From assembly GCF_006337125.1 (NCBI RefSeq), contig NZ_CP040887.1, positions 3,286,001-3,350,000 of the forward strand: a stretch of 64,000 nucleotides of DNA, read 5' to 3'. The translations under genes and the position numbers were made by a program. The notes under the pieces are model-generated. The model was not told where the DNA came from, did not search any database, and worked only from the letters and a program-made list of their open reading frames with translations. Positions 49,402 to 57,860 of the stretch are shown here, piece after piece (position 1 is the first letter of the stretch; each line of letters starts with the position of its first letter). This DNA is from Serinicoccus chungangensis. GTDB taxonomy: Bacteria > Actinomycetota > Actinomycetes > Actinomycetales > Dermatophilaceae.

Positions 49402-50043
49402 TCACCCCGGGGGAGGGTATGCCGCCCGTGTCGCGCCGACGGAGGCCGGCACCGGGGCGGTCGTGCCCGGGGTGGGCTCCGGGGTGCCCGCCGTCAGCGC
49501 GAGCGGGACGACGCCGGTCCAGACGGCCGGGTCCTCGGCGGGCTCGGTGCCACCGGTGCGGGCCTTGAGCAGCCAGGACCCCTCCACGATCGGGAGCGCC
49601 AGGCAGGCGGTGGACCGCAGCTCCTTGCCGGTGCTGGGCCGGACCTCCGAGGTGCGCCCCGGCAGCAGCCGGTCGGTCAGCCGCTCCAGCGCCTCCCGGG
49701 ACTCCTGCGGGCCGAGCTCCACCGGGGTGCCGCGGAGCACGGCGCTGCGGTAGTTCGCCGAGGAGTCGAAGGCGCTCTCCGCCACGACGAGCCCGTCCAG
49801 CGCGACGACGGTCAGGGTCACCGGGGCGCCGGCGCCGACGTGGCGCAGCGCCCCCGCGCCGGTCGAGCCGTGCAGCAGGACGTGGTCGCCGTCGCGCGCG
49901 ACGAGCAGCGGCACCGACCAGGGCTCCCCGTCCACGACGGTGGACAGCACCCCCACGGGCATCGTGTCGAGCAGCTGGTCCAGGGCGGCACGCTCGTGGA
50001 GGTACCGGTCGGGCTTGCGGGTCGGGGTCGACAGATCAGGCAT
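49402..50043 (-). CDS. Pyridoxamine-5'-phosphate-oxidase-family FMN-binding protein
   Basis: 213 aa, split beta-barrel: KPDRYLHERAALDQLLDTMP, VGVLSTVVDGEPWSVPLLVA, RDGDHVLLHGSTGAGALRHV, and VLRGTPVELG. The family includes PNPOx and many flavin/F420 reductases; the pattern here is the FMN-binding PPOX subgroup usually paired with PdxR/MocR genes. It is divergent from a MocR-type regulator over 82 nt. Confidence 0.83.
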   Translation of the reverse strand: MPDLSTPTRKPDRYLHERAALDQLLDTMPVGVLSTVVDGEPWSVPLLVARDGDHVLLHGSTGAGALRHVGAGAPVTLTVVALDGLVVAESAFDSSANYRSAVLRGTPVELGPQESREALERLTDRLLPGRTSEVRPSTGKELRSTACLALPIVEGSWLLKARTGGTEPAEDPAVWTGVVPLALTAGTPEPTPGTTAPVPASVGATRAAYPPPG

Positions 50044-50082
50044 GCGCCTCAGCCTGCCGCTCGGGTGGTCCTGCCACCAGAT

Positions 50083-50113
50083 CCACTTCCTGCACGTCGG
50101 TGCGGACCACTTC
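50083..50113. promoter_or_regulatory. Direct repeats of MocR/PdxR type
   Basis: CCACTTC at 50083-50089 and 50107-50113 (24 nt apart) in the PPOX/MocR divergent spacer. MocR regulators typically bind spaced direct repeats, so this is the probable site. Confidence 0.45.
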
Positions 50114-50125
50114 TAGACTCCGGGT

Positions 50126-51607
50126 ATGCCCGTGCGCACCTGGCCCGGCCCGACCCAGCTCCCGACGGGGCCGGGACCGCTGCCCCACCGGCTCGTCGCC
50201 GCCGTCCTGGACGCGCTGGTGCGCGGTGAGCTGACGCCCGGAGACGCCCTGCCCTCGAGCCGTGCCGCGGCCGGCCAGCTGGGGCTGAGCCGGGGGGTCG
50301 TCGTGGCGGCCTACGACGAGCTGGCCGCCGCGGGCTACGTCGAGGCGCGCATGGGCGGGCGCACCGTCGTCGTCGACGGCGCGGACCGGGCGGCCCGGTC
50401 CGCGCCGGCTGCCGGGGCGGCGGCCGAGCCCCCGGCCCGCACCGGTCGCCGCCCCGGGCCGGGCGAGTCCGACGCGTCCGGGCCGGACCGGGTCGAGGAG
50501 GGTGCCGTCGGCGTGCCGACCCCACCGGCCGGCGACCTCGACCTGCGGCCCGGCCACGCCGAACCCGCGCTCATCTCGCCCCGGGACTGGAGGGCGGCCT
50601 GGCGGCACGCCATACCGGACCGGCCCGGCGCGGAGGCGCTGAGCCGGGTGCGCCACCCCGACCTCGAGCAGGCCCTGGCCGCGCACCTGCGCCGCTTCCG
50701 CGGGGTCCCCTGCGACCCCGAGGACGTGGTGGTGGTCCCCAACGCGAGCGCCGCGATCACCCTCCTCGCCGCCGCGGCCGGGCTGCGTGGCCGGACGGTC
50801 GCGGTGGAGGACCCCGGCTACCGCCGCGCGCGGGTCGCGCTCCTCGAGGCGGGCGCCCGGGTCCGGCCGGTGCCCGTCGACGACGACGGCCTCGACCCGG
50901 CCCTGCTGCTGACCGACGACGCGGCGGTCTACCTCACGCCGGCGCACCAGTACCCGCTCGGGGCCCGGATGCCGGTGGCGCGCCGCGCCGAGCTGGTCGC
51001 GCGCGCCCGGCGCGAGGAGCGGCTGGTCGTCGAGGACGACTACGACGGGGAGTTCCGCTACGGCGTGCCGCCGATGCCCTCGCTGCGGGCCGTCGAGGGG
51101 GCCGCGGACTGCGTCGCCCATGTCGGGACGGCCAGCAAGATCCTCACCCCGGACCTCGGCCTGGCCTGGGTCGTGCCCCCACGCGGGCTGGTCGGCGCGG
51201 TCCGTCGGGCCCAGGACCGGCTCGCGCTCGGCGCCTCGCCCGTCGCCTCGTCGGCGCTGGCGCACCTCGTGGCCTCCGGCGCCCTCGGTCGGCACCTGGC
51301 CCGCGCCTCCCGCCTCTACCGCGCCCGTCGGGACGCCCTGGTCACGGCCCTGCGCCACGAGGTGCCGGGGGTGCGGGTCACCGGGGTGGAGGCGGGCCTG
51401 CACCTCGTCGTGCTGCTGGACGACGGCGTGGACGACGTCAGTGGCACCACGCGCCTGCGGGACCACGGCCTGTGGGTCGAGCCGCTCAGCGCCTACGCGC
51501 TGGGCGAGCCGCGCGACGGGCTCGTCATCGGCTACGCCCGGCTGCCCGAGACGCGGGCGCCGTCCGTGGCCCGGGAGATCGCCCGGGCGATGACCGACGG
51601 GGGCTGA
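50126..51607 (+). CDS. MocR/PdxR-type regulator (GntR HTH fused to aminotransferase)
   Basis: 493 aa. Residues 1-80 are a GntR winged helix (LVAAVLDALVRGELTPGDAL, then SRAAAGQLGLSRGVVVAAYD). A linker to about 130 is Pro/Ala-rich. The rest is a fold-type I aminotransferase domain with VVVPNASAAITLLAAAAGLR, VVEDDYDGEFRYG and the PLP lysine in VGTASKILTPDLGLAWV. Such proteins sense PLP or amino acids and control vitamin B6 or related genes. It is divergent from a PPOX-family flavoprotein, the likely target. Confidence 0.88.
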   Translation: MPVRTWPGPTQLPTGPGPLPHRLVAAVLDALVRGELTPGDALPSSRAAAGQLGLSRGVVVAAYDELAAAGYVEARMGGRTVVVDGADRAARSAPAAGAAAEPPARTGRRPGPGESDASGPDRVEEGAVGVPTPPAGDLDLRPGHAEPALISPRDWRAAWRHAIPDRPGAEALSRVRHPDLEQALAAHLRRFRGVPCDPEDVVVVPNASAAITLLAAAAGLRGRTVAVEDPGYRRARVALLEAGARVRPVPVDDDGLDPALLLTDDAAVYLTPAHQYPLGARMPVARRAELVARARREERLVVEDDYDGEFRYGVPPMPSLRAVEGAADCVAHVGTASKILTPDLGLAWVVPPRGLVGAVRRAQDRLALGASPVASSALAHLVASGALGRHLARASRLYRARRDALVTALRHEVPGVRVTGVEAGLHLVVLLDDGVDDVSGTTRLRDHGLWVEPLSAYALGEPRDGLVIGYARLPETRAPSVAREIARAMTDGG

Positions 51608-51626
51608 GGCCCGCCCGCCGCACGCT

Positions 51627-51642
51627 GCACCGGACGCGCGAG
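51627..51642. repeat. Second copy of the GCACCGGACGCGCGAG 16-mer
   Basis: Exactly identical to 17872-17887, 33.8 kb away, again in a spacer between convergent genes. This is the only unit here, compared with an array there. Confidence 0.6.
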
Positions 51643-51692
51643 ACGTCCGCACGAGGCGCTCCCCCGGGGCGCCGCGTGGGCTCAGGCGGAGG

Positions 51693-52172
51693 TCAGGCCG
51701 AGGCCTGGAGCAGGTCGACGCCCAGCACCGCGAGCACGCCGAAGGCCACGCCCCAGAGGACGATGGACAGGACCTGCCACCCGATGACCCCGCGGGTGCT
51801 CGCCCCGAAGGCGACCAGCGCACCGGAGGTGATCTGGCTGGGCAGCACGGTCTGCCCCAGCAGGCTGACGCCCGGCACCCCGAAGCGGTCGAGCATGCGG
51901 CGCAGCCGCTGCTTGCGCGGCGAGAGCTGGTCGACGGGCTGCACCCCGCGCCGCGCGCGCAGCCGGTCGGCCGACAGCACCACGAGCACCATCGAGGCCA
52001 CGTTGCCGACCACGGCGGCCAGCACGGCCACGACCGGGTTCATCCCGGCGACGACGCCGATGACCGACCCGAAGTAGCTCTCGACGAACGGGATGGCCGC
52101 GGCGAGCATCACCCCCACCCACTGGAGGAGGGCGGGCAGCCCGGCGGTGAAGTCCTGCAGGTTCTCGATCAT
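51693..52172 (-). CDS. Small multidrug-export-like membrane protein
   Basis: 159 aa with about four hydrophobic segments: LLQWVGVMLAAAIPFVESYF, VIGVVAGMNPVVAVLAAVVG, VSLLGQTVLPSQITSGALVA, and a terminal IGWQVLSIVLWGVAFGVLAV. The IPFVESYFGSVIG segment and PSQITSG match the small multidrug export family (PF06695-like), whose transport function is not well established. It is divergent from a TetR regulator with operator-like repeats between. Confidence 0.72.
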   Translation of the reverse strand: MIENLQDFTAGLPALLQWVGVMLAAAIPFVESYFGSVIGVVAGMNPVVAVLAAVVGNVASMVLVVLSADRLRARRGVQPVDQLSPRKQRLRRMLDRFGVPGVSLLGQTVLPSQITSGALVAFGASTRGVIGWQVLSIVLWGVAFGVLAVLGVDLLQASA

Positions 52173-52200
52173 GGTTGTCCCCTTGGATGAAGGTGGGCTA

Positions 52201-52249
52201 GTACGCTGTGCTAACGACTACACTAACACGCTGTGCCAGCACGGCGTAC
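52201..52249. promoter_or_regulatory. TetR operator region with direct and inverted repeats
   Basis: GTACGCTGTGC at 52201-52211 is complemented (one mismatch) by GCACGGCGTAC at 52239-52249. ACGCTGTGC is also directly repeated at 52203-52211 and 52228-52236. It lies between the divergent export protein and tetR genes. Confidence 0.6.
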
Positions 52250-52264
52250 CAACGAGGGAGCACC

Positions 52265-52846
52265 ATGAGCCAGGACCGTCGCGAGCAGATCGTGTCGGCA
52301 GCGCGGGAGATCGTCGCCGAGGAGGGTCTCGAGGCGATGAGCGTGCGCAGCGTCGCGCGTCGTGCCGGGATCGGCCCGAGCACGCTGCGGCACTACTTCC
52401 CCACCCAGAAGGACCTCTACGAGGAGGTCCTGCGCCCGGCCCTCGACCACGTCGTGTCCGACCTGCGCATCGAGGACCGCCAGCTGCCCCCGCGCACCCG
52501 CCTCGCCGAGTGCCTCGTGCAGTTCGTCCCACCGGGATTCCGGGAGGCCGACACGTTGTCGCTCTGGCTGGCGTCCTACGCCGCCGCGGTGGGGCCGAAC
52601 GCCAGCGAGTCCGAGAGCAGCAGCCTGGAGTCGCTGGCCGCCCTGGGCCGTGAGCGGGTCGACGCCTGGCTGGGGGTCCTGGAGGAGGAGGGCGCCCTGC
52701 TGCTGGGGCGGGAGCGCACGCTGCGCCTGCTGCTGTCCACGCTGGACGGCATCTGTCTCCAGCTCCTGACGCCCGGGACGATCTTCCTGCCCGAGCACGT
52801 CGAGCCGACTGTCGCGGACGCCGTCTCCCTGCTCGTCCGCGGGTGA
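52265..52846 (+). CDS. TetR-family regulator
   Basis: 193 aa. TetR HTH: RREQIVSAAREIVAEEGLEA, then SVRSVARRAGIGPSTLRHYF. The effector domain is helical. ATG 52265 has GAGGGAG about 7 nt upstream. Divergent from the small membrane exporter, so it probably represses it. Confidence 0.86.
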   Translation: MSQDRREQIVSAAREIVAEEGLEAMSVRSVARRAGIGPSTLRHYFPTQKDLYEEVLRPALDHVVSDLRIEDRQLPPRTRLAECLVQFVPPGFREADTLSLWLASYAAAVGPNASESESSSLESLAALGRERVDAWLGVLEEEGALLLGRERTLRLLLSTLDGICLQLLTPGTIFLPEHVEPTVADAVSLLVRG

Positions 52847-52891
52847 GCCGCGCACGCCCACCTGGCGCTCCCCCGCCTGCGCGCCGGGGCC

Positions 52892-53548
52892 TCAGGCCAG
52901 CTGCCAGGTGCCGTCCTCGGTGCACCGGACCACCCGGTCGGGGGCGTCGGAGCGCTCGCGGACCCGGCGCGCGTTGGCCTCGTCCACCCGCTCGACCCAC
53001 GCCTCCGCCTGCTCCTGCGACTTGCCGAACTCGACGTGCCGCGCGACGAGCTGGGTACGCCGCTGCTCCTCGTCGACCTCGACGCTCCACACCTCGGCGA
53101 GCCGGTCCCGCGCGGACCGCCACCGCGCGTCGGGGTCGAGCAGGTAGTTGCCCTCGGTGACGACCAGCCGCGCGGTCGGCAGGACGACGAGCGCCGCGGC
53201 GATCGGCTGCTCCAGGGTGCGCTCGAAGCCGGGGGCGTAGACCGGGTCGGTGGCCTCCTGCCCCAGACGGTCGAGCAGCGCGGCATACCCCTCGGCGTCG
53301 AAGGTCTCGGGCGCGCCCTTGCGGTCGGTCAGGCCGAGGCGCTCCAGCTGGGCGTCGGCGAGGTGGAAGCCGTCCATCGGCACGTGCCCGACCCAGTCCG
53401 CCCCGTGCCGCTGCGCCAGCGCCGCGAGGAGCCCGTCGGCGAAGGTCGACTTGCCCGAGCCGGGCAGCCCGACGATCCCGAGCAGTCCGCGGCCCTCCTC
53501 GGGGACGAGGTCGGCGGCGAGGTCGAGCAGGTCGGGAGCGATCGTCAT
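52892..53548 (-). CDS. Nucleoside/nucleotide kinase-family P-loop protein
   Basis: 218 aa. P-loop GLPGSGKST near 27-35, then GHVPMDGFHLADAQLERLGL, the lid region (PAFERTLEQPIAAALV-like YAPGFERTLEQPIAAALVVL) and VTEGNYLLDPDARW. This is the pantothenate/uridine-kinase-like group that includes YfdR/FrcK-type sugar or nucleoside kinases. The substrate is unknown. ATG 53548 was chosen over GTG 53557. Confidence 0.82.
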   Translation of the reverse strand: MTIAPDLLDLAADLVPEEGRGLLGIVGLPGSGKSTFADGLLAALAQRHGADWVGHVPMDGFHLADAQLERLGLTDRKGAPETFDAEGYAALLDRLGQEATDPVYAPGFERTLEQPIAAALVVLPTARLVVTEGNYLLDPDARWRSARDRLAEVWSVEVDEEQRRTQLVARHVEFGKSQEQAEAWVERVDEANARRVRERSDAPDRVVRCTEDGTWQLA

Positions 53549-53599
53549 ACGCCTCACTCTGGCAGATGCCGTTCCGCCGCAGAGGCACCAGGACCGGCC

Positions 53600-54328
53600 T
53601 CAGCCGCGGCGCCAGACCGAGACGTGGCTCTCCGACTCCGCGGTGAACGGCTCCCCGGACCAGTCCGACCACCGCGACTCCAGCGACATCCCGGCCAGCC
53701 GGGCCATGAGGTCGAGCTCGCCCGGCCAGACGTAGCGGAAGTGGTGCGGGGCGTAGCGGTACGTCCCGTCCGGCTGTCGCACGTAGTGGTGCGAGGTGGC
53801 CTGCTGCGTCACCGGGTCGTAGGTGTCGAGGCCGACGTGCCCCTCGCTCACGTCGAAGGGTACGGCCGTCTGCCCCGGCGGGAGCCTCCGCAGGGCCGGG
53901 ACGCCCACCTCGACGACGAACCGACCCCCGGGACCCAGGTGCCGCGCGGCGTTGGCGAAGCAGGCGACCTGCTCGTCCTGCGTGCACAGGTTGCCGATGG
54001 TGTTGAACACGAGGTAGACCAGCGCGAACTCGCCCTCGGCGCGCGCGGTCGCCATGTCGCCCACCACCACCGGCAGGTCGGGGCGCTTGCCGTGCAGCTG
54101 CTCGACCATCGGTGCGGACAGCTCGATGCCGGTGACGTCCACGCCCCGTTCCGCGAGCGGTATGCCCACCCGCCCCGTCCCGATCGCGAGCTCCAGCGCG
54201 CGTCCCGACCCGGCGAGCCCGGCCAGCAGGTCGACCGCGGGGTCGAGGACGGCGGGGGCGAACATCGCGGCGCTCGCCTCGTCGTAGCCGGCAGCGGTCT
54301 CGGCGTCCCACACGTCGCTGGAGGTCAT
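53600..54328 (-). CDS. Class I SAM-dependent methyltransferase
   Basis: 242 aa. SAM motif I ALELAIGTGRVGIPLAERGV near 43-62, acidic end of strand 2 VTGIELS, motif VVVGDMATA, and a VYLVFNTIGNLCTQDEQVAC segment. The fold continues with an RFVVEVGVP strand. The methyl acceptor is unknown. ATG 54328 was chosen; the longer frame overlaps the DUF2461 gene antisense. Confidence 0.83.
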   Translation of the reverse strand: MTSSDVWDAETAAGYDEASAAMFAPAVLDPAVDLLAGLAGSGRALELAIGTGRVGIPLAERGVDVTGIELSAPMVEQLHGKRPDLPVVVGDMATARAEGEFALVYLVFNTIGNLCTQDEQVACFANAARHLGPGGRFVVEVGVPALRRLPPGQTAVPFDVSEGHVGLDTYDPVTQQATSHHYVRQPDGTYRYAPHHFRYVWPGELDLMARLAGMSLESRWSDWSGEPFTAESESHVSVWRRG

Positions 54329-54415
54329 GGCCCCAACCTCGCGCGTCCTCCCCGACCGGGCAACCGGATTTCCGTGGACCGGGCGGCACCGGCCGCGACC
54401 GGGCACACTGGTCGC

Positions 54416-55123
54416 ATGGGCAGCTTCACCGGCATCCCGCACGCCGCGACCGACTTCTACGCGCGGCTGGAGGAGGACAACACCAAGGAGTTCTGGGCCC
54501 GGCACAAGGACGACTTCGAGCGGCACGTCCGGGGCCCGATGGAGGCGCTCCTGGCCGAGCTGGAGCCCGAGTTCGGTCCGGCCAAGCTCTTCCGGCCGCA
54601 CCGCGACGTGCGCTTCGGCCCGGACAAGAGTCCCTACAAGACCCACCAGGGCGCCTACGTCGCGGCCGCCGAGTCCACCGGGTGGTACATCCAGGTCTCC
54701 GCCGACGGGCTCATGCTCGGTGGTGGCTGCTACCGCATGGACCCGGCCCGGCTGCGCTCCTTCCGGGCTGCCGTGGACTCTCCCGGCACGGGTCAGCAGC
54801 TCGAGCGGCTCGTCGAGCAGCTGCGCGACGGCGGGTGGGAGATCGGCGGCGAGCAGGTGAAGACCGCCCCGCGCGGGTGGGACCGCGAGCACGAGCGGAT
54901 CGCGCTGCTCCGGCACAAGGCCCTGAACTGTATGCAGTGGGTCGAGGACGGCGACGTCGTCACCACCCCGCGGCTCGTCGAGGAGGTGCGGGCCCGCTGG
55001 GAGCAGGTCCGCCCCCTCGTGGAGTGGCTCGCGGCGACCGACCCCGGCCCGGCGGCGGGGGCGGGCGAGGCTGCCGGCACGACCTTCGACCCGGGCCGCG
55101 ACGTCGCCGCCGACCTCTCATGA
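54416..55123 (+). CDS. DUF2461-family protein
   Basis: 235 aa. Matches DUF2461 (TIGR02453): FYARLEEDNTKEFWARHKDD, AKLFRPHRDVRFGPDKSPYK, GWYIQVSADGLMLGGGCYRM and the C-terminal LVEEVRARWEQVRPLVEWL. Function unknown; it is a cytoplasmic single-domain protein widespread in actinobacteria and Bacteroidetes. It overlaps the ASCH/HhH gene start by 4 nt. Confidence 0.83.
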   Translation: MGSFTGIPHAATDFYARLEEDNTKEFWARHKDDFERHVRGPMEALLAELEPEFGPAKLFRPHRDVRFGPDKSPYKTHQGAYVAAAESTGWYIQVSADGLMLGGGCYRMDPARLRSFRAAVDSPGTGQQLERLVEQLRDGGWEIGGEQVKTAPRGWDREHERIALLRHKALNCMQWVEDGDVVTTPRLVEEVRARWEQVRPLVEWLAATDPGPAAGAGEAAGTTFDPGRDVAADLS

Positions 55124-55911
55124 TGATCCGCCCGGCCGAGCTGGCCGCGATCCGGGCCGGGGAGGTCGACCTCGCGTTCCGTCGCTGGGACCGCCCGCGG
55201 GTCAGGGTCGGCACCCGGATGCGCACCGCCGTCGGGCTCGTCGAGGTGACCTCGGTCGAGCCGGTCACCCTCTCCGCGCTCCGCGCCGACGACGCCCGCC
55301 GGGCCGGGGCCGCCAGCCTCGCCGCCCTCAGGGAAGGGCTCGCCGCCCGGCCCGGGAGGACGGCATACCGCGTCGGGCTGCGGTATGCCGGCCCCGACCC
55401 CCGCGCGCAGCTGCGCGAGCAGGTCCCCGACGCGGCGGAGATCGAGCGCCTCCGCGCCTGGCTGGACCGGCTCGACGCGGCCTCCCCGCACGGCCCGTGG
55501 ACCCGCGCCACCCTCGAGGTCATCGACGCCCACCCCGAGGTGCGGGCCCCCGAGCTCGCGGCCCGGCTCGGGCGGGAGACCCTGTCGTGGAAGGCCGACG
55601 TCCGCAAGCTCAAGGAGAAGGGGCTGACCGAGTCGCTGGCGATCGGCTACCGGCTCTCCCCGCGCGGCGAGGCCGTGCTCGACCACGGCGGCCCACCCCG
55701 CGAGCGGGCGCCGCGCCAGGACGGCACCCCGCTGCCCCGCGAGATCGGCGCCCCCGCCACCCGGGCGCTACGCGGCGCCGGGCTGACCACCCTCGAGGCC
55801 GTCGCCGGGCTCACCGAGGACGAGCTGCGCGCCCTGCACGGCGTCGGCCCGATGGCCGTCGACCGGCTGCGGGCGGCGCTGGCCGCCCTCGGGCTGGGCC
55901 TCCGCGGCTGA
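55120..55911 (+). CDS. ASCH-like N-terminal and helix-hairpin-helix C-terminal protein
   Basis: 263 aa. The N-terminus (IRPAELAAIRAGEVDLAFRR, GLVEVTSVEPV) has an ASCH/PUA-like pattern seen in RNA-binding domains. The C-terminus (ALRGAGLTTLEAVAGLTEDE, then LRALHGVGPMAVDRLRAALA) is a helix-hairpin-helix. The middle has a wHTH-like helix (VRAPELAARLGRETLSWKAD). Nucleic-acid binding is likely; the exact role is unknown. It is coupled to DUF2461 by a 4-nt overlap and followed by a tandem repeat array. Confidence 0.62.
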   Translation: MMIRPAELAAIRAGEVDLAFRRWDRPRVRVGTRMRTAVGLVEVTSVEPVTLSALRADDARRAGAASLAALREGLAARPGRTAYRVGLRYAGPDPRAQLREQVPDAAEIERLRAWLDRLDAASPHGPWTRATLEVIDAHPEVRAPELAARLGRETLSWKADVRKLKEKGLTESLAIGYRLSPRGEAVLDHGGPPRERAPRQDGTPLPREIGAPATRALRGAGLTTLEAVAGLTEDELRALHGVGPMAVDRLRAALAALGLGLRG

Positions 55912-55927
55912 CCCACCCCGCCCTGGG

Positions 55928-56110
55928 CCTCCGGCTGGGGCAGCTCACGCAACGGCGGGCCTCCGCTGGGCCACCCCGGACCAGGCCTCCGCGGGGGACA
56001 GCTCACGCAGCGGCGGGCCTCCGCTGGGGCAGCTCACGCAGCGGCGGGCTTCCGCTGGGGCAGCTCACGCAGCGGCGGGCCTCCGCTGGGCCACCTCACG
56101 CAGCGGCAGG
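55928..56110. repeat. 31-nt tandem repeat array, about six units
   Basis: Units of 31 nt with the core CCGCTGGGGCAGCTCACGCA followed by GCGGCGGG. Units 3-6 are nearly identical; unit 2 is diverged and unit 1 has small changes. There is no spacer structure, so it is not a CRISPR array. Confidence 0.75.
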
Positions 56111-56185
56111 CGTCACGGGCTGACGCTCGACTCCCGGCCCCCGGGGCGTGTCACCTCCGTCACGCCTGCCCCACGGGCAGCACGG

Positions 56186-56243
56186 TGCGGGGACATGAGC
56201 AGACACCTTAGAAATAACCCCGCCGCCCCACCATGTCTCCGCA
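56186..56243 (+). repeat. 58-nt palindromic intergenic element, copy 2
   Basis: Arms TGCGGGGACATG (56186-56197) and CATGTCTCCGCA (56232-56243), 12 nt with one G-T difference. It matches the copies at 31319 (minus) and 63915 in length and at conserved internal positions. Confidence 0.75.
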
Positions 56244-56332
56244 CCCCGCGACCCGTGGGACTCGTGAGGCTCCTGGTGCCCGCACCAGCCATCAGAGGGG
56301 CGCCGACCCTGCCGGACGCAGGGCCACGATGG

Positions 56333-56449
56333 GGTCTAACCCGGCAGACCCACCACAGGTCTGGCCCGGCAGGCCCACCACAGGGTCTAGCCCGGCGAGC
56401 CCGCCACCTGGCCTAGCCCCAGCAGGCCCACCCCCCGGTCTAGCTCCGG
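56333..56449. repeat. 25-27-nt tandem repeat array, about four units
   Basis: Units begin GGTCTAGCCCGGCAGGCCCA or a close variant and repeat every 25-27 nt. The last partial unit supplies the TAG stop of the leftward DUF5996 gene at 56440. Confidence 0.65.
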
Positions 56450-57372
56450 CGGTGCTGGGGCCAGCGCGCCGGGTCGTCCTCGAGGGCGAGGCGGTCCCAC
56501 CCGCCCAGGTCGGCGGCGGCGGCATACGTGTCGTGCAGGAAGCGGGAGAGCGCGGCGTCGGGGTCCGGCGCGTCGGCCACCACCTCGTAGGGCAGGAGGA
56601 ACTGACCGTTCTCGGTGCTCCAGAAGGCACCCTCGGGCCCGACCTCGGCGGCCTCGAAGCCGGGAGGCTGGGGGTAGGCGTAGGCGTAGAACGCGCCCTC
56701 CTCCCCGCCGCCCGGCCAGAAGCCGCAGCTGCTCAGCTCGCGGGAGTAGCCCTCGACCATCACCCAGTCGCCGCAGTTGGGCGCACCGCCGGGGTGCTCG
56801 GGCGCGGGCCGCCCGGAGAACCGGGTGCAGGCCAGGTCCATGGCGCCCCAGAAGAAGTGCACCGGGCTCACCTTGCCCACGAAGTGCGACCGGAACTCGC
56901 CCAGGACCCGGTCGGCCTGGAGCAGCTGCTGCCAGAAGAGGTGCGCTGCCCGCGGGTCGTATGCCGTGTGCTCGTGGTCCTCGGCGAACGGGATGGCGGG
57001 GTCCACCTCGTTGGGGGTCGCCTGGATCCGCGGCGTCAGGCCGAGCCGCTCCAGCGCCGCCAGGGTCTGCGCGTGGAACTGCGCGACCGGCATGGGCTCG
57101 AGCGCGAAGGTCTCCTCGGCCCCGGTGCTCAGGCGCATCCGGAGCCGGTGCTCGACGAGGTCGAGCTCGATGTCGAGCGCCCCGGCCGGCGTCGGGACGG
57201 TGCCCGTCGTGAGGCCGCGCGGGCTGACGTAGAGGGTGACCTGCCACCAGTGGTTGACCAGGGGGGCGTAGGCCATCCGCACCTTGCCCACGACCTGCGT
57301 CCACAGGTGGAGGGTGTCGCGGGTGTCGGTCCAGTCGGCCACCTTCAGGCGCGGCCACGGCTGTCGGCTCAT
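56440..57372 (-). CDS. DUF5996-family protein
   Basis: 310 aa. Matches DUF5996: WPRLKVADWTDTRDTLHLWT, MAYAPLVNHWWQVTLYVSPR, HFFWGAMDLACTRFSGRPAP, and FYAYAYPQPPGFEAAEVGPE. Function unknown; no membrane or signal sequences. The stop codon lies in a tandem repeat array. ATG 57372 is the family start. Confidence 0.85.
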   Translation of the reverse strand: MSRQPWPRLKVADWTDTRDTLHLWTQVVGKVRMAYAPLVNHWWQVTLYVSPRGLTTGTVPTPAGALDIELDLVEHRLRMRLSTGAEETFALEPMPVAQFHAQTLAALERLGLTPRIQATPNEVDPAIPFAEDHEHTAYDPRAAHLFWQQLLQADRVLGEFRSHFVGKVSPVHFFWGAMDLACTRFSGRPAPEHPGGAPNCGDWVMVEGYSRELSSCGFWPGGGEEGAFYAYAYPQPPGFEAAEVGPEGAFWSTENGQFLLPYEVVADAPDPDAALSRFLHDTYAAAADLGGWDRLALEDDPARWPQHRRS

Positions 57373-57508
57373 GGGGGTCCTCCCGGGGTCGGCACCAGGC
57401 TAGGGCCGGACCGGTCCCGGTGCCACCACGAGCACCGGTCGGTCCGCGGCCGGTCAGGGCACGGCCCTCCGGACCCGGACACCCCGCCGCGCGGCTAGGG
57501 TGCTGCGC

Positions 57509-57814
57509 ATGAGCCAGCACGACACGGACGGCCAGGGCGACGACGACCTGGTCCTGCACCTCGGGCGCGAGGAGCTGGTGGTCCGCCAGCGCTTCGAGAC
57601 CCTGAGCATCGCCAACGACGTGGCCATCGGCGTGTGGTTCCTCGTCGGCAGCGTCCTCTTCTTCAGCGAGTCGACCGCGACCGCCGGCACCTGGTTGTTC
57701 GTCATCGGCTCGGCCCAGATGCTCGTCCGGCCGGTGATCCGGCTGACCCGCCGCGTCCGCCTGCAGCGCTACCGGCCTGGGGGCGCGGGCTCGGAGCACG
57801 CCTTCGACTTCTGA
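57509..57814 (+). CDS. YrhK-like membrane protein
   Basis: 101 aa. A cytoplasmic N-terminus followed by LGREELVVRQRFETLSIAND, two membrane helices (VAIGVWFLVGSVLFF and TWLFVIGSAQMLVRPVIRLT) and a basic end. This is the YrhK domain pattern. Function unknown. Confidence 0.72.
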   Translation: MSQHDTDGQGDDDLVLHLGREELVVRQRFETLSIANDVAIGVWFLVGSVLFFSESTATAGTWLFVIGSAQMLVRPVIRLTRRVRLQRYRPGGAGSEHAFDF

Positions 57815-57860
57815 GCCGACCTGCCACGACCGTCGGCCGGGGATCCCGGCCGCTCGACCG

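Larger units (their letters stand above)
55912..56439. other. 528-nt repeat-rich spacer
   Basis: No gene that I can support. It holds a 31-nt tandem array (55928-56110), a 58-nt palindromic element (56186-56243) and a 26-nt tandem array (from 56333) that runs into the stop codon of the DUF5996 gene. Open frames in the arrays are by-products of the repeats. Confidence 0.6.

Noticed and set aside
55928..56110. CRISPR array
   Set aside because: The units are contiguous tandem repeats of 31 nt with no unique spacers, and no cas genes are present.
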